Source: Dyadobacter sp. LHD-138
GTDB taxonomy: Bacteria; Bacteroidota; Bacteroidia; Cytophagales; Spirosomataceae
Length of the DNA: 64,000 bases
Assembly: GCF_030929615.1 (NCBI RefSeq)
Contig: NZ_JAVFVU010000003.1
Span: 287,163-351,162 of the forward strand
Direction of reading: 5' to 3'
Program-made: the position numbers and the translations under genes
Notes under the pieces: generated by a model
What the model saw: the letters and a program-made list of their open reading frames with translations, nothing else
Databases searched by the model: none
Told to the model about the DNA's origin: nothing
In this document: piece after piece, positions 1 through 8,739 of the stretch
How positions within the stretch are numbered: the first letter of the stretch is position 1
How the letters are laid out: every line of letters begins with the position of its first letter

Positions 1-924
1 CCATACATCACGATTCTAGGCCCTAAAAACCGTGCTGCCCAGCGGATCAGTATCATGGGAATCTGTAACAAAGCGGCGGGTATTTTATCTCCGATCGTTT
101 TTGCTGCGGTAATTCTCAGACCAACGGACACGGACCTTTTTACCCAGCTCAGCTCCATGACGGATATGCAGCGAAATGCTGCGCTGGATGAATTAATTCG
201 CCGCGTTATCAATCCCTATATTGGATTAGGGTGTTTCCTGTTTATCCTCGGAATTCTCGTTTACCGCTCTCCCCTGCCTGAAATCGATACAGAACATGAA
301 GATGACAATCTGGCAACGGTCAATGCGGGCAAAACCAGTATTTTCCAATTTCCTCATCTGATACTTGGCGCGCTCGCTATTTTCCTGCACGTAGGAACAC
401 AGGTGATCGCGATTGACACCATTATTGGTTATGCAGGTTCAATGGGGATCGATTTACTTGAAGCCAAAGTATTTCCATCTTACACCCTGTTCTGCACCAT
501 TTGTGGTTACCTGATTGGGATTACCCTAATTCCAAAATTTATCAGTCAGGTTAATGCACTCCGGATCTGCACGGTTCTCGGAACCATTTTCACTCTGCTT
601 ATTATTTTCGCAAAAGGGGATTTTAACTTCATCGGACACGAAACTGATGTTTCAATCTGGTTTGTCGTGTTACTTGGTCTTGCCAATTCGTTGGTTTGGG
701 CGGGTATATGGCCACTGGCACTGGACGACCTCGGGCGCTTCACCAAACTGGGTGCGTCGATCATGATCATGGGGCTTTGCGGAAACGCGATCATGCCGCT
801 CTTTTATGGTCACTTCGCCGATGTTTACGATTTGCGCCAGGCCTACTGGGTATTACTTCCCTGTTACCTATATCTAGTCTTCTATGCTGTAAAAGGACAT
901 AAACTACGAAAATGGGGATTTTAA
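1..924 (+). CDS. Sugar MFS transporter, FucP/GluP-like, C-terminal part
   Basis: The reading frame is open from the first base and ends at TAA 922-924, so the gene starts outside the window and about 307 residues are visible. They form alternating hydrophobic stretches typical of major facilitator inner-membrane permeases, with short charged loops (for example the central EHEDDN loop near residue 98). The segment FLHVGTQVIAIDT at the start of the second half resembles the helix 7 region of FucP/GluP sugar:proton symporters. Substrate cannot be read from the sequence. It lies 147 bp upstream of a glucosamine-6-phosphate deaminase-like gene on the same strand, which suggests uptake of an amino sugar or related hexose (inference). 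Confidence 0.8.
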   Translation, partial: PYITILGPKNRAAQRISIMGICNKAAGILSPIVFAAVILRPTDTDLFTQLSSMTDMQRNAALDELIRRVINPYIGLGCFLFILGILVYRSPLPEIDTEHEDDNLATVNAGKTSIFQFPHLILGALAIFLHVGTQVIAIDTIIGYAGSMGIDLLEAKVFPSYTLFCTICGYLIGITLIPKFISQVNALRICTVLGTIFTLLIIFAKGDFNFIGHETDVSIWFVVLLGLANSLVWAGIWPLALDDLGRFTKLGASIMIMGLCGNAIMPLFYGHFADVYDLRQAYWVLLPCYLYLVFYAVKGHKLRKWGF

Positions 925-1071
925 TGCGGCAAGAAATCTGGATTTCCCCGGTGCGACTGTCAAAGCATCGGGAGATATATAGCACCAGGTTTTGTTAACC
1001 TCAGACCGTAGATCTCAATCTAAAAAAACCAACGTTATCATTTAAATACAAATTCAAAAACAACACAAAAA

Positions 1072-1848
1072 ATGAAAGTCGATAATTTGAAAATAGAAAT
1101 TTTTGAAACAAGAAAGGAAATGGGTGAAAACGCAGCGAAAATGGTAGCTGACAAAATCCGTGAAATGCAGGAAACAAAAGAATACATCAATATCATTTTC
1201 GCCTCTGCTCCTTCTCAGAACGAATTTCTGGCTGCTTTATCAGAGGAAAAAGGTATCTCCTGGAAACAGATCAATGCTTTCCACATGGATGAATATGTTG
1301 GTTTGCCTGCTGATGCGTCTCAAAATTTCGGCAATTTCCTAAAAGTTAAATTGTTTGATAAGATCCCGTTAAATTCCATTTTCTACATCGACGGTAACGC
1401 TACCGACATAGACCTGGAATGTAAACGTTACGAAGGGTTACTCAATGAATATCCAACCGACATCGTTTGTATGGGAATCGGAGAAAACGGTCATATTGCG
1501 TTCAACGATCCGCATGTTGCCGATTTCAATGACCGGAATCTGGTAAAAAAAGTGGCACTTGACATCGCGAGCCGCCAGCAGCAGGTAAACGACAAATGTT
1601 TCGATTCTCTGGATGAAGTACCCGAAGATGCAGTTACGCTCACGATCCCAGCCTTACTGAAAGCCAATTTTGCCTATTGTATTGTACCGGGGGAGAATAA
1701 AGCACAAGCAGTTTATAATACTTTGAAAGAGGAAATTGAAGTAGCCTTTCCCTCGACGATTTTAAGAAAACATCCAAATACCATTTTGTTTATTGATAAT
1801 GATAGTTCAGGAAAATTGGGAGAAATTTCGTCGTTTAGTAAAGCCTGA
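1072..1848 (+). CDS. Glucosamine-6-phosphate deaminase (NagB-like)
   Basis: The 258-residue cytoplasmic protein belongs to the glucosamine/galactosamine-6-phosphate isomerase family, which converts glucosamine-6-phosphate to fructose-6-phosphate and ammonia. The family signatures are visible: HMDEYVG near residue 66 (substrate and active-site aspartate) and GIGENGHIAFNDP near residue 138, which carries the ring-opening histidine. Compared with E. coli NagB (NDGHIAFNEP), the Asp before the His is Asn and the later Glu is Asp; as far as I recall this is the usual form of a Bacteroidota subfamily. The start ATG follows an A-rich stretch. The neighbouring sugar permease supports an amino-sugar catabolic role. 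The exact substrate is uncertain. Confidence 0.85.
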   Translation: MKVDNLKIEIFETRKEMGENAAKMVADKIREMQETKEYINIIFASAPSQNEFLAALSEEKGISWKQINAFHMDEYVGLPADASQNFGNFLKVKLFDKIPLNSIFYIDGNATDIDLECKRYEGLLNEYPTDIVCMGIGENGHIAFNDPHVADFNDRNLVKKVALDIASRQQQVNDKCFDSLDEVPEDAVTLTIPALLKANFAYCIVPGENKAQAVYNTLKEEIEVAFPSTILRKHPNTILFIDNDSSGKLGEISSFSKA

Positions 1849-1966
1849 CCACGACGTAATTTTTTGGTTCCAATCACGCCTACGGTTTACAAACATAATT
1901 CAATCGGAAAGCTAGCCGTTAAATTTGTGTCACAAAATCTGTTTTATATTTGACTATTTTAATTGA

Positions 1967-2008
1967 AATGACGCTGCCTGACAACAACAGTTGCCAGACA
2001 GCGTCATT
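1967..2008. terminator. Bidirectional hairpin after the deaminase gene
   Basis: An inverted repeat with arms AATGACGCTGCCTG and CAGACAGCGTCATT pairs 13 bases with one mismatch around a 14-base loop. It sits between the plus-strand deaminase gene and the convergent minus-strand SusD remnant, as expected for a shared terminator. Confidence 0.6.
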
Positions 2009-2019
2009 GATTGTGAGGC

Positions 2020-2508
2020 TTATGCTACTGTCTCCAGCGGAACCGCATTTCGATCTGCTCCCACATAACCCTTGTTCTGATTGATCCTCCCCTGCGTTTG
2101 TGGTAATGAAACGGCCTTATCGAATTCCATATTAGCCAAATAGATTTTGGTCAATAAATGATCCGCGGCACCTTTGGTAGGCACTCCGGCGGTGTCTGTT
2201 ACCGGCATCCACTACGTTGCAAACTCGATATCTGCCTGGATTTTATCTAAAATGGCCAGCGTGAATGAGTTTTAAAATCCAGTTTAACACCTTTGACCTC
2301 TTCCTGAACAAAAGGAAGATCCCCGTAATTGCCGATCAACCGATAGTACCAGGAAGAACGGTGCCACAGTGCTTCTGCCAGGATCTGATTTTTCTCCGCC
2401 TCGTTTTTCCAGGTAATATTGTCAATACGACTAATGACCGTATTGGCATTTTTAACCATTGCAAATTGGTCAGTTAAATGAAATAACAAACTACTAGTCA
2501 CCTATCAT
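2020..2508 (-). pseudogene. RagB/SusD-family outer-membrane lipoprotein, broken fragment
   Basis: Two minus-strand pieces together read as the middle of a SusD-like nutrient-binding protein. The upstream piece (2247-2501) contains NQILAEALWHRSSWYYRLIGNYGDLPF, the classic SusD helix followed by GD(L/I)P. The downstream piece (2020-2208) contains GAADHLLTKIYLANMEFDKA, the usual TPR-like SusD segment. Between them the frame shifts near 2250 and a TAG stop lies at 2212-2214. The N-terminal lipoprotein signal, the C-terminal half and any SusC partner are missing, so this is the scar of a lost polysaccharide utilisation locus. An undamaged SusD is about 500-600 residues long. Confidence 0.85.
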
Positions 2509-2513
2509 CTATC

Positions 2514-2525
2514 GGTTACGTACCC
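2514..2525. promoter_or_regulatory. Operator-like motif GGTTACGTACCC
   Basis: This near-palindrome is centred on ACGT. Related sequences occur at 2624-2640, 3067-3080 and 7226-7237, upstream of the genes around the LacI-type regulator at 5955-7019. A LacI-family operator is plausible but not proven. Confidence 0.3.
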
Positions 2526-2591
2526 TTCATACAAGCAGTGTAAAATTCAGTATTGCCGGAAAACAAATTCACTTCTTGCCTGAATACTGTT

Positions 2592-2623
2592 TTTCGACTT
2601 GGCGATAACACGCCAAGTCGAAA
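2592..2623. terminator. Perfect 13-bp hairpin
   Basis: The arms TTTCGACTTGGCG and CGCCAAGTCGAAA pair perfectly around a six-base loop (ATAACA). No gene ends directly beside it now. It may be the terminator of a deleted neighbour of the SusD remnant. Confidence 0.5.
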
Positions 2624-2640
2624 CAACGTGTACGTTAACG
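2624..2640. promoter_or_regulatory. Operator-like motif with core CGTGTACGTTAACG
   Basis: On the minus strand this reads CGTTAACGTACACG and shares GTTAACGTACACG with the site at 3067-3080. The two are mirror images of the same half-site. Confidence 0.3.
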
Positions 2641-2744
2641 CCAAATATATAAAAAGAAATTAAATTTTAAATAAACCAGATATATATTTATATTATTCTG
2701 AATAATTTGAAATAAAAGAAATAATAAACCTAAACTAAGGCCAT

Positions 2745-2779
2745 AAGTTAATATATTATACTGATTAATATATTAACTT
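2745..2779 (+). terminator. AT-rich perfect 14-bp dyad followed by T-run
   Basis: The arms AAGTTAATATATTA and TAATATATTAACTT are perfect inverted repeats with a seven-base loop, followed by seven T on the plus strand. It could be an intrinsic terminator, although its stem is weak in GC, or a dyad protein-binding site. Confidence 0.35.
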
Positions 2780-3066
2780 TTTTTCACTTTTGAATCAATC
2801 GTTCAAGCAAAAACTGCGAGCATTTCTTGTTGCCCCCACCTGTTGCTCAGGCACTATTCCTTACGCGAATGTCTAATGGAGTGAACTAGATTCTATAAAA
2901 ATGGGGTATGCTGGCAAAATAAAATATTAAATATCTGATTTAGAGAAATTTAATACTAAATTAAAAACTTTATAGAAAATATATCTTAATAGCTTTCACT
3001 ACCTAAGAAACGGGTACGAAAAAAAAATCTAAAAAAGTTAAAAGAAATATGCTCTTTGTTGCTTTT

Positions 3067-3080
3067 GTTAACGTACACGA
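3067..3080. promoter_or_regulatory. Operator-like motif GTTAACGTACACGA
   Basis: The site lies about 105 bp before the chosen start of the aminotransferase gene. It shares ACGTACACGA with the site at 7230-7239 before the ceramidase gene. The distribution suggests a common regulator, most simply the LacI-type protein encoded between these genes. Confidence 0.35.
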
Positions 3081-3183
3081 TAAATCTAAGCAGGTATACA
3101 TCTTTCTCCGCCTTTAAATGCATTCGTTCAAGTTAGTATACGCTAAATTACCGCTACAAGAAACGCCTAAATTCATAACCGAA

Positions 3184-4536
3184 ATGACAAAACAGCTAAC
3201 CAGACGGGAATTCATTAAACGAAACGCCCTTACCGGGCTCGCATCGGGATTGCCTTTAAGCCTGATTGCGAACCATGCCTCACAGCCAGCCATTTTGGGT
3301 GGGCAACCTGCCTGGAACAAAGGCAGCTGGCCGATATGGCCCCAATGGAATCCGGAAACGGACGAAAAAGAGTTGCTATCGGTTATCAGAAGCGGGATAT
3401 GGTCGCGGGCAACAGCTGTGACTGAATTTGAGAAACGATGGGCAAATGCCGTGGGAACTCAGCGTTGTCTGGCACTTGTAAATGGTACAAATGCGCTGGT
3501 TACTGCCCTCGCGCAATTCAATATACAGGCAGGAGACGAAGTGATCGTGCCGCCCTACACTTTTATCGCGACGGTAACGGCCGTATTAAGCAATGGTGCC
3601 TTGCCTGTGTTTGTTGATGTCGACCCGGAAACCTTCCAGATCGATCCGGCGAAAATTGAAGCAAAAATAACCCCGCGTACCAAAGCGATCATCCCCGTCC
3701 ATATCCTGGGCTTACCAGCCGACATGGCTCCGATCATGGCCATTGCAAAAAAACATAACCTGATTGTGATCGAGGACGCCTGCCAGGCACATTTGGCCGA
3801 ATATCAGAACAAGAAGGTAGGAAGCATTGGCGATGCCGGATGTTTCAGTTTCCAAAACTCTAAAAACCTGGCGGTTGGCGAGGGCGGGGCGATCGTAAGT
3901 AATAACAACGCGTTCATGGATCGCTGCTATTCCTATACCAACTTTGGGAACCCATACGGAACTCCCGTCGGCTCGGTTAGCACGGGCAGCACCATGCAAG
4001 GCACAAAGCTGCGTTGGACCGAATACCAGGCGGCGATCGGTCTGGCACAACTACAACGCCTGGATGCGCAAACGACACTGCGAAACGAAAACGCAGCTTA
4101 CCTCAAATCCAAAATTAAAGACATTCCCGGCATTCGGCCTTACCGGCTTTACGATCACGTGACAAAGGCAGCATTTCACCTCTTCCCTTTCCGTTATGAC
4201 ACGCAGCAGTTCAAAGGATTGTCCCGCGCCGACTTCCTGGAAGCGCTTCGTGCTGAAGACATTCCGTGTTCTTCCGGTTATACAACACTAAATACGCAGC
4301 CCTTCCTGGCAGAAACTTTCAAATCGAAGATATATCAAAACAGCTATTCCAGGGAATTACTGGCTTCTCACAAAGAACACAACCATTGCCCCCAAAACGA
4401 TCAGTTATGCAAGGAAGCCGTATGGTTTACTCAAAACATGCTGCTGGCGTCCCGCAATGACATGGAAAGGATCGCCTCTGCCATTGAAAAGATCTATCAA
4501 AACGCTGAAAAAATTAAAACGCGCAGCAAAAAATAG
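3184..4536 (+). CDS. DegT/DnrJ/EryC1/StrS-family aminotransferase with Tat-like signal
   Basis: The protein is a PLP-dependent fold-type I enzyme of the sugar aminotransferase family. Visible family features are VNGTNALVTAL (PLP-phosphate region), PPYTFIATVTAV, IEDACQAHLAEY (the aspartate that contacts PLP) and FSFQNSKNLAVGEGGAI, which holds the Schiff-base lysine. I chose ATG 3184 rather than 3118 because the protein then begins MTKQLTRREFIKRN followed by a hydrophobic stretch, a twin-arginine export signal. Export of this enzyme class is unusual; members with TAT signals occur in Bacteroidota and Planctomycetes near sugar-degradation genes. The next gene starts 53 bp downstream and is probably in the same operon. 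The natural substrate is unknown. Confidence 0.8.
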   Translation: MTKQLTRREFIKRNALTGLASGLPLSLIANHASQPAILGGQPAWNKGSWPIWPQWNPETDEKELLSVIRSGIWSRATAVTEFEKRWANAVGTQRCLALVNGTNALVTALAQFNIQAGDEVIVPPYTFIATVTAVLSNGALPVFVDVDPETFQIDPAKIEAKITPRTKAIIPVHILGLPADMAPIMAIAKKHNLIVIEDACQAHLAEYQNKKVGSIGDAGCFSFQNSKNLAVGEGGAIVSNNNAFMDRCYSYTNFGNPYGTPVGSVSTGSTMQGTKLRWTEYQAAIGLAQLQRLDAQTTLRNENAAYLKSKIKDIPGIRPYRLYDHVTKAAFHLFPFRYDTQQFKGLSRADFLEALRAEDIPCSSGYTTLNTQPFLAETFKSKIYQNSYSRELLASHKEHNHCPQNDQLCKEAVWFTQNMLLASRNDMERIASAIEKIYQNAEKIKTRSKK

Positions 4537-4589
4537 ACGGAACACCTACAAAATAAAATGGAGCTCATTTCTTGCAAATAAAATATTGA

Positions 4590-5915
4590 ATGATAACACG
4601 AACCAACCCGGCTTCCGAAATTTCAGAGCCGCAACAACATCTGACGGCAACCCCCTATTATTCAGGCTTTCCCTTGGCGCATGATACGTATAATGCCATT
4701 ACCGCAGCGAGCGATGGAAAGATTTATTACGTTTTGTGCTCGGAATCTTACGAGACAGGCGGGCAAATGTACCAATACGATCCGATCACTGATCAAACAT
4801 TTTTTCTGGCAGACCTTACAGAAATCTGCGGAGAACAAAATCGCAAAGCCATTCCCCAAGGCAAAAGTCACGTACGGTTTTATGAGTACGCTGGCAAATT
4901 ATATTTCGGGACACATCTGGGGGTTTATGAGATGATCGACGGTATGGAACGCCTGCCAGTCGACCCATTATCCGGTTTTGAACGCTATCCTGGTGGACAT
5001 TTTTTATCTTATGATCTTACAACAGGAACATTTGAAGATCTGGCTCTTGCGCCTGAGGGTGAGGGCATACTGACCATGACCATCGACGGGGACCGCGGCC
5101 ATATTTTCGCACTCACCTGGCCCCTCGGCTATCTGCTTGATCTCGATCTGGCAACGGGTCAGCTCAAAAACCTGGGACTAACCTGCGGCAAAGGCGAAGG
5201 CGGTATTCCGGGCTACGATTACCGGGTTATTTGTCGTTCCATGTTCGTGGATCCTCGGTCAGGCACCGTTTACTTTTCCACCGCGGAAGGCGATATCTGT
5301 TGTTATCAGCCTGGCATGCAAGCGTTTGAAACGCTTGCAAATGTGGACCTTCGTCTCGATTACTTTGGGACATATGATCCCACCAAACCCGGCTCCATGG
5401 GTTATAATTGGCGTAAAATATTTTGGCACGAAAGAGAAGCGGCGGCTTATGGCGTTCATGGCAATTCAGGTTATCTTTTCCGTTTTGATACTAAAAAACA
5501 GGAAGTTACACTCCTGGATCGGATTACATCACTTCCGTCACGTAAAAGCGGTATGTTCGACCAGTTCAGCTACGGCTATCTTGGTTTTCAGCCTGGTCCT
5601 GACAAAGAAACGATTTACTACCTGACAGGTGGTCCCATTTATGAAAACGGAGCGCGCGTGAAGGGCGCTTCAGAGATTGCCAAAGGTGCAGCGAAAGGAC
5701 TCGAGAACCTGCATTTGATAACCTACCACATTGCAACCGGTGCTTATCAGGACCACGGTCCCGTTTTCTATGCAGATGGATCGAGGCCCACCTATGTCAA
5801 TGCCATTGCGATCAGCAAGGACAGGGCGGTTTATAGTCTTGCCCGGTTTGCGCACGAAGGGAGTGAGATCCAGGATCTGATCCGTATCCCAAATCCTTTT
5901 GTGAAAGAACAATAA
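4590..5915 (+). CDS. Beta-propeller-like protein of unknown function
   Basis: This 441-residue protein has no clear signal peptide. It is built of repeated strands of the type GKIYYVL, GKLYFGTHLGVYE, GHIFALTWPLGYLLDLDL, GTVYFSTAEGDICCY and ETIYYLTGGPIYE, spaced about 45-60 residues apart, as in six- to eight-bladed beta-propellers. No catalytic motif is recognised. It follows the aminotransferase gene by 53 bp and is convergent with the LacI-type regulator gene, so it likely belongs to the same sugar-linked operon. A propeller lyase or isomerase role is possible but speculative. Confidence 0.6.
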   Translation: MITRTNPASEISEPQQHLTATPYYSGFPLAHDTYNAITAASDGKIYYVLCSESYETGGQMYQYDPITDQTFFLADLTEICGEQNRKAIPQGKSHVRFYEYAGKLYFGTHLGVYEMIDGMERLPVDPLSGFERYPGGHFLSYDLTTGTFEDLALAPEGEGILTMTIDGDRGHIFALTWPLGYLLDLDLATGQLKNLGLTCGKGEGGIPGYDYRVICRSMFVDPRSGTVYFSTAEGDICCYQPGMQAFETLANVDLRLDYFGTYDPTKPGSMGYNWRKIFWHEREAAAYGVHGNSGYLFRFDTKKQEVTLLDRITSLPSRKSGMFDQFSYGYLGFQPGPDKETIYYLTGGPIYENGARVKGASEIAKGAAKGLENLHLITYHIATGAYQDHGPVFYADGSRPTYVNAIAISKDRAVYSLARFAHEGSEIQDLIRIPNPFVKEQ

Positions 5916-5954
5916 CCCGCTACCGGAACGGTGATTGGTTCCCGCAGGCGCCGT

Positions 5955-7019
5955 TCAGTTGCGGTAGACATGAAAATTGGTACGGGTAACAATGTCGATT
6001 GGCATAAACTCCTTTGGGGGAGGTACTATGCCGTAAGCGAGATACTGGTAAAGGGCGATGATCCCCCGATAAGCCTGCTCTACCGGTTTCTGACATATCA
6101 GAAAATCGATCATCCCTTTTTTCAGATAAGCCAGATTTTCAGCAATATAATCATAGCCGATCAGCAGAACCTTTTTTTCTGTTTTCTCCAAATATCTTGC
6201 AACGGTCGATACGCGGGAATTCGTTACAAAAACCACCTTGATTCCCGTCGTATCACGGAATTCCTCACTAAGGCAATTATCAATGGATTCAACATCAGTT
6301 TTCCGGATATCGATTTTTCTTATTGCTGGTGCGGTCTGCTGTTTGTCAAAATAGGTCCTGAAACCATCTTCCTTTTTTAATAAATGGTGATGACCGTCGA
6401 TCTCCCTGGAAATATTGACAATCAGGATTTTATCCTCTGGCTGAACCAGATAACTCGCTAAATGCGCGCTAAGATAGCCGCTGTCAAAGAGGTCAGGGCC
6501 CGTGTAATTGAGACTTTCGTTATTAGGCAAATCAGAGTCAATCAGCACATAAGGGATATTCAACCGTTTACAAGTGCGCGAAAAACTGACAGATTCTTCA
6601 ATAAATGAGGGTGCCAGCAGAATGCCATCCGGTTCGCTTTGCAAGATAATGCCCGTTTTTTCGACAAAAGAACCGATAGAATCCTGATCGTAAAAATAAG
6701 GATCAATAACAATGCCGTGCTGACTAAGTTCAGTGCGAGCCTGCTCAATCCCTTGCAGCGGAGCCTGCCAAAAACTGGTTTCCGCCGAACCAATAGGGAT
6801 AAGCGTTGCAATGCGAAGGGTTTTTCGGGTAGCCAATCGCTGGGCCAGCAGATTAGGCTGGTAGTCGAGTTCGCTGACGATCTGTAAAACATGCTCCCTC
6901 GTTTTCTTCGCCACGCCGGGCCGATTATGGATCGCCCTGTCTACCGTTCCTATGGATACGTTTGCGCGTCTCGCAATCTCCTTAATGCCAACCAACTCTT
7001 CCCGTTCTTTGTTCCTCAT
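5955..7019 (-). CDS. LacI-family transcriptional regulator
   Basis: The N-terminus carries a LacI helix-turn-helix and hinge: GIKEIARRANVSIGTVDRAIHNRPGVAKKTREHV, then LDYQPNLLAQRLA, residues about 10-66. The rest (about 290 residues) is a periplasmic-binding-protein-like sugar-sensing domain, beginning TLRIATLIPIGSAETSFWQAPLQGIEQA. The length of 354 residues is normal for the family. It would bind DNA as a dimer and respond to a sugar. It is divergent from the ceramidase gene; near-palindromic TACGTAC motifs at 7226-7237 and upstream of the aminotransferase are candidate operators (inference). Confidence 0.9.
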   Translation of the reverse strand: MRNKEREELVGIKEIARRANVSIGTVDRAIHNRPGVAKKTREHVLQIVSELDYQPNLLAQRLATRKTLRIATLIPIGSAETSFWQAPLQGIEQARTELSQHGIVIDPYFYDQDSIGSFVEKTGIILQSEPDGILLAPSFIEESVSFSRTCKRLNIPYVLIDSDLPNNESLNYTGPDLFDSGYLSAHLASYLVQPEDKILIVNISREIDGHHHLLKKEDGFRTYFDKQQTAPAIRKIDIRKTDVESIDNCLSEEFRDTTGIKVVFVTNSRVSTVARYLEKTEKKVLLIGYDYIAENLAYLKKGMIDFLICQKPVEQAYRGIIALYQYLAYGIVPPPKEFMPIDIVTRTNFHVYRN

Positions 7020-7225
7020 TATTCAATGCAACTAAATAGAATGCAAGTTAAAAAATTATGACTTAAAACGGTCATTTGGCGAATCGTTAACCTACACAGT
7101 AAAACTATTCAGTACCTTTTTTTAATTTAAAATGACCACCTAAGCCCTCAGCACCAGATTCGAATCCACTTTGACCATTAAGTTGTAAAAAACTATATTT
7201 TGGAGAGAGAAATATGTAAATTTAC

Positions 7226-7237
7226 GGGTACGTACAC
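7226..7237. promoter_or_regulatory. Operator-like motif GGGTACGTACAC
   Basis: This near-perfect palindrome lies 60 bp before the ceramidase gene and 206 bp before the divergent LacI-type gene. The same core occurs at 2514-2525, 2624-2640 and 3067-3080. Confidence 0.4.
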
Positions 7238-7295
7238 GATGTATTTATATACTTTTGACTATTCCTGATTCAATTCCCATTTTGACTCCTTGAAT

Positions 7296-8678
7296 ATGAA
7301 GATTCCCATCTTTCCGAAAACAAGCAAGTACGCACTGGTTCTGATGCTATTCGCTATGCAGTCGCTGCTAGCTCACATCACAATTGCCCAGCAAACATGG
7401 CGGGCTGGGACGGCCAGACTGAATATTACCCCTAAACAGCCCCTGCTCATGGCCGGTTATGCCAGCAGAACACATCCCGCAGAGGGAAAACTGAGTGATT
7501 TATGGATAAAGGTGCTGGTTCTTCAGGATGCATCTGGAAATAAAGCAGCAATGGTTTCCTCCGATTTATTGGGATTTCCCAAACAAGTATCAGACCGTAT
7601 ACGCGGGCAACTCGAAACCACACTGGGGCTGACAAAGGCTCAGATCATTCTCAACAGCTCTCATACCCATTCGGGGCCGGTGCTGGGTGATGCATTGCAG
7701 GATATTTATCCGCTGGATTCGGCACGACAGATGGCGATCAACCAATATACTGATAATTTAGAAAAAGAAGTCGTTAAGGCGGTTTTGAAAGCAGCCCGAA
7801 CAATGGAACCCGTTCGGATTTACGCCCAGCAAGGTGTCAGTCGCTTTCAGGTAAACCGGAGAAATAATGCGGAAGCCAATCTGGCAGAGCAAACTGAACT
7901 CAAGGGACCGAACGATTATGCAGTTCCGGTTTTCAAAGTGGTAGATCTCAAAAAAAAGACCAAAGCGATTTTGTTTGGCTACGCATGCCACGCCACCGTG
8001 CTGAACGGCTATGAATGGTCTGGCGATTACCCAGGTTATGCGCAAAGCGAACTTGAAACATCCTTTCCAGGCGTTGCAGCGATGTTTTTCCAAGGAGCCG
8101 CCGGCGACCAGAATCCGCTGCCAAGAAAAAAGATTTCCCTAGCCAAAAAATACGGACTCGAATTGGCCAATGCTGTGAAAGCCGTATTGGAAGAGCCGAT
8201 GGAAGAACTTACACCGGAATTGAAGACAGCCTACAATGAACTCAGCCTGGGCCTTACTCCGCTTCCGCAGGCCGAACTAAAAAAAATGGCGCAAAGCTCT
8301 GACAGCTACATGCAAAAGTGGGCGAGCCGCATGCTTGGCAAATCAGCAACCGCCCAGGTGCCTCCAACTACTTACCCCTACCCTGTACAAGTGTGGAGAT
8401 TGGGCAAGCAGGGGCTTGTGACGCTTGGAGGCGAAGTGACAATTGGTTACGCAATCCAGATCAAGAAAATGCTGGGAAAAGAAACTTTCGTAATGGCATA
8501 TAGCAATGATGTAATGGGTTATATTCCGACGGAAACCATTTTGCAAGAAGGCGGTTACGAGGGTTTTTCATCCCAAATGGTTTATGGACAACCCGGAAAA
8601 TGGAGCCCATCCATTGAATCTACTATACTTAAAGGGGTTGCAAAAACGGCTGATGCTGTGGGGCTGACCACCAAATAA
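7296..8678 (+). CDS. Neutral/alkaline non-lysosomal ceramidase-like protein, secreted
   Basis: The protein starts with a signal peptide (charged MKIPIFPKTSKY, hydrophobic core, then AQQ). It continues WRAGTARLNITPKQPLLMAGYASR, the usual opening of the N-terminal domain of neutral ceramidases and related amidohydrolases. The motif NSSHTHSGP near residue 125 and YACHATVLNGYEWSGDYPGYAQ near residue 230 provide the zinc-ligand histidines of the family, and the sequence GAAGDQNP follows. At about 460 residues it lacks the C-terminal immunoglobulin-like domain of large ceramidases. I chose ATG 7296 over TTG 7290. In Bacteroidota such proteins are often near sugar-catabolic genes, so a glycan or glycolipid substrate is possible. 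Confidence 0.8.
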   Translation: MKIPIFPKTSKYALVLMLFAMQSLLAHITIAQQTWRAGTARLNITPKQPLLMAGYASRTHPAEGKLSDLWIKVLVLQDASGNKAAMVSSDLLGFPKQVSDRIRGQLETTLGLTKAQIILNSSHTHSGPVLGDALQDIYPLDSARQMAINQYTDNLEKEVVKAVLKAARTMEPVRIYAQQGVSRFQVNRRNNAEANLAEQTELKGPNDYAVPVFKVVDLKKKTKAILFGYACHATVLNGYEWSGDYPGYAQSELETSFPGVAAMFFQGAAGDQNPLPRKKISLAKKYGLELANAVKAVLEEPMEELTPELKTAYNELSLGLTPLPQAELKKMAQSSDSYMQKWASRMLGKSATAQVPPTTYPYPVQVWRLGKQGLVTLGGEVTIGYAIQIKKMLGKETFVMAYSNDVMGYIPTETILQEGGYEGFSSQMVYGQPGKWSPSIESTILKGVAKTADAVGLTTK

Positions 8679-8739
8679 TGCAACTGCGCAGTCATATTTA
8701 AATAACCCGTTGGGTAAAATTAAGTAATTTAAATTTTAA

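Larger units (their letters stand above)
2509..3183. other. AT-rich intergenic region with dyads and operator-like motifs
   Basis: No gene is supported here. The stretch is very AT-rich from about 2640 to 3060. It holds a hairpin at 2592-2623, a second AT-rich hairpin at 2745-2779, and three copies of a TACGTAC-type motif listed separately. It probably contains the promoter of the aminotransferase gene at 3184 and remains of the lost SusC/SusD locus. Confidence 0.5.
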
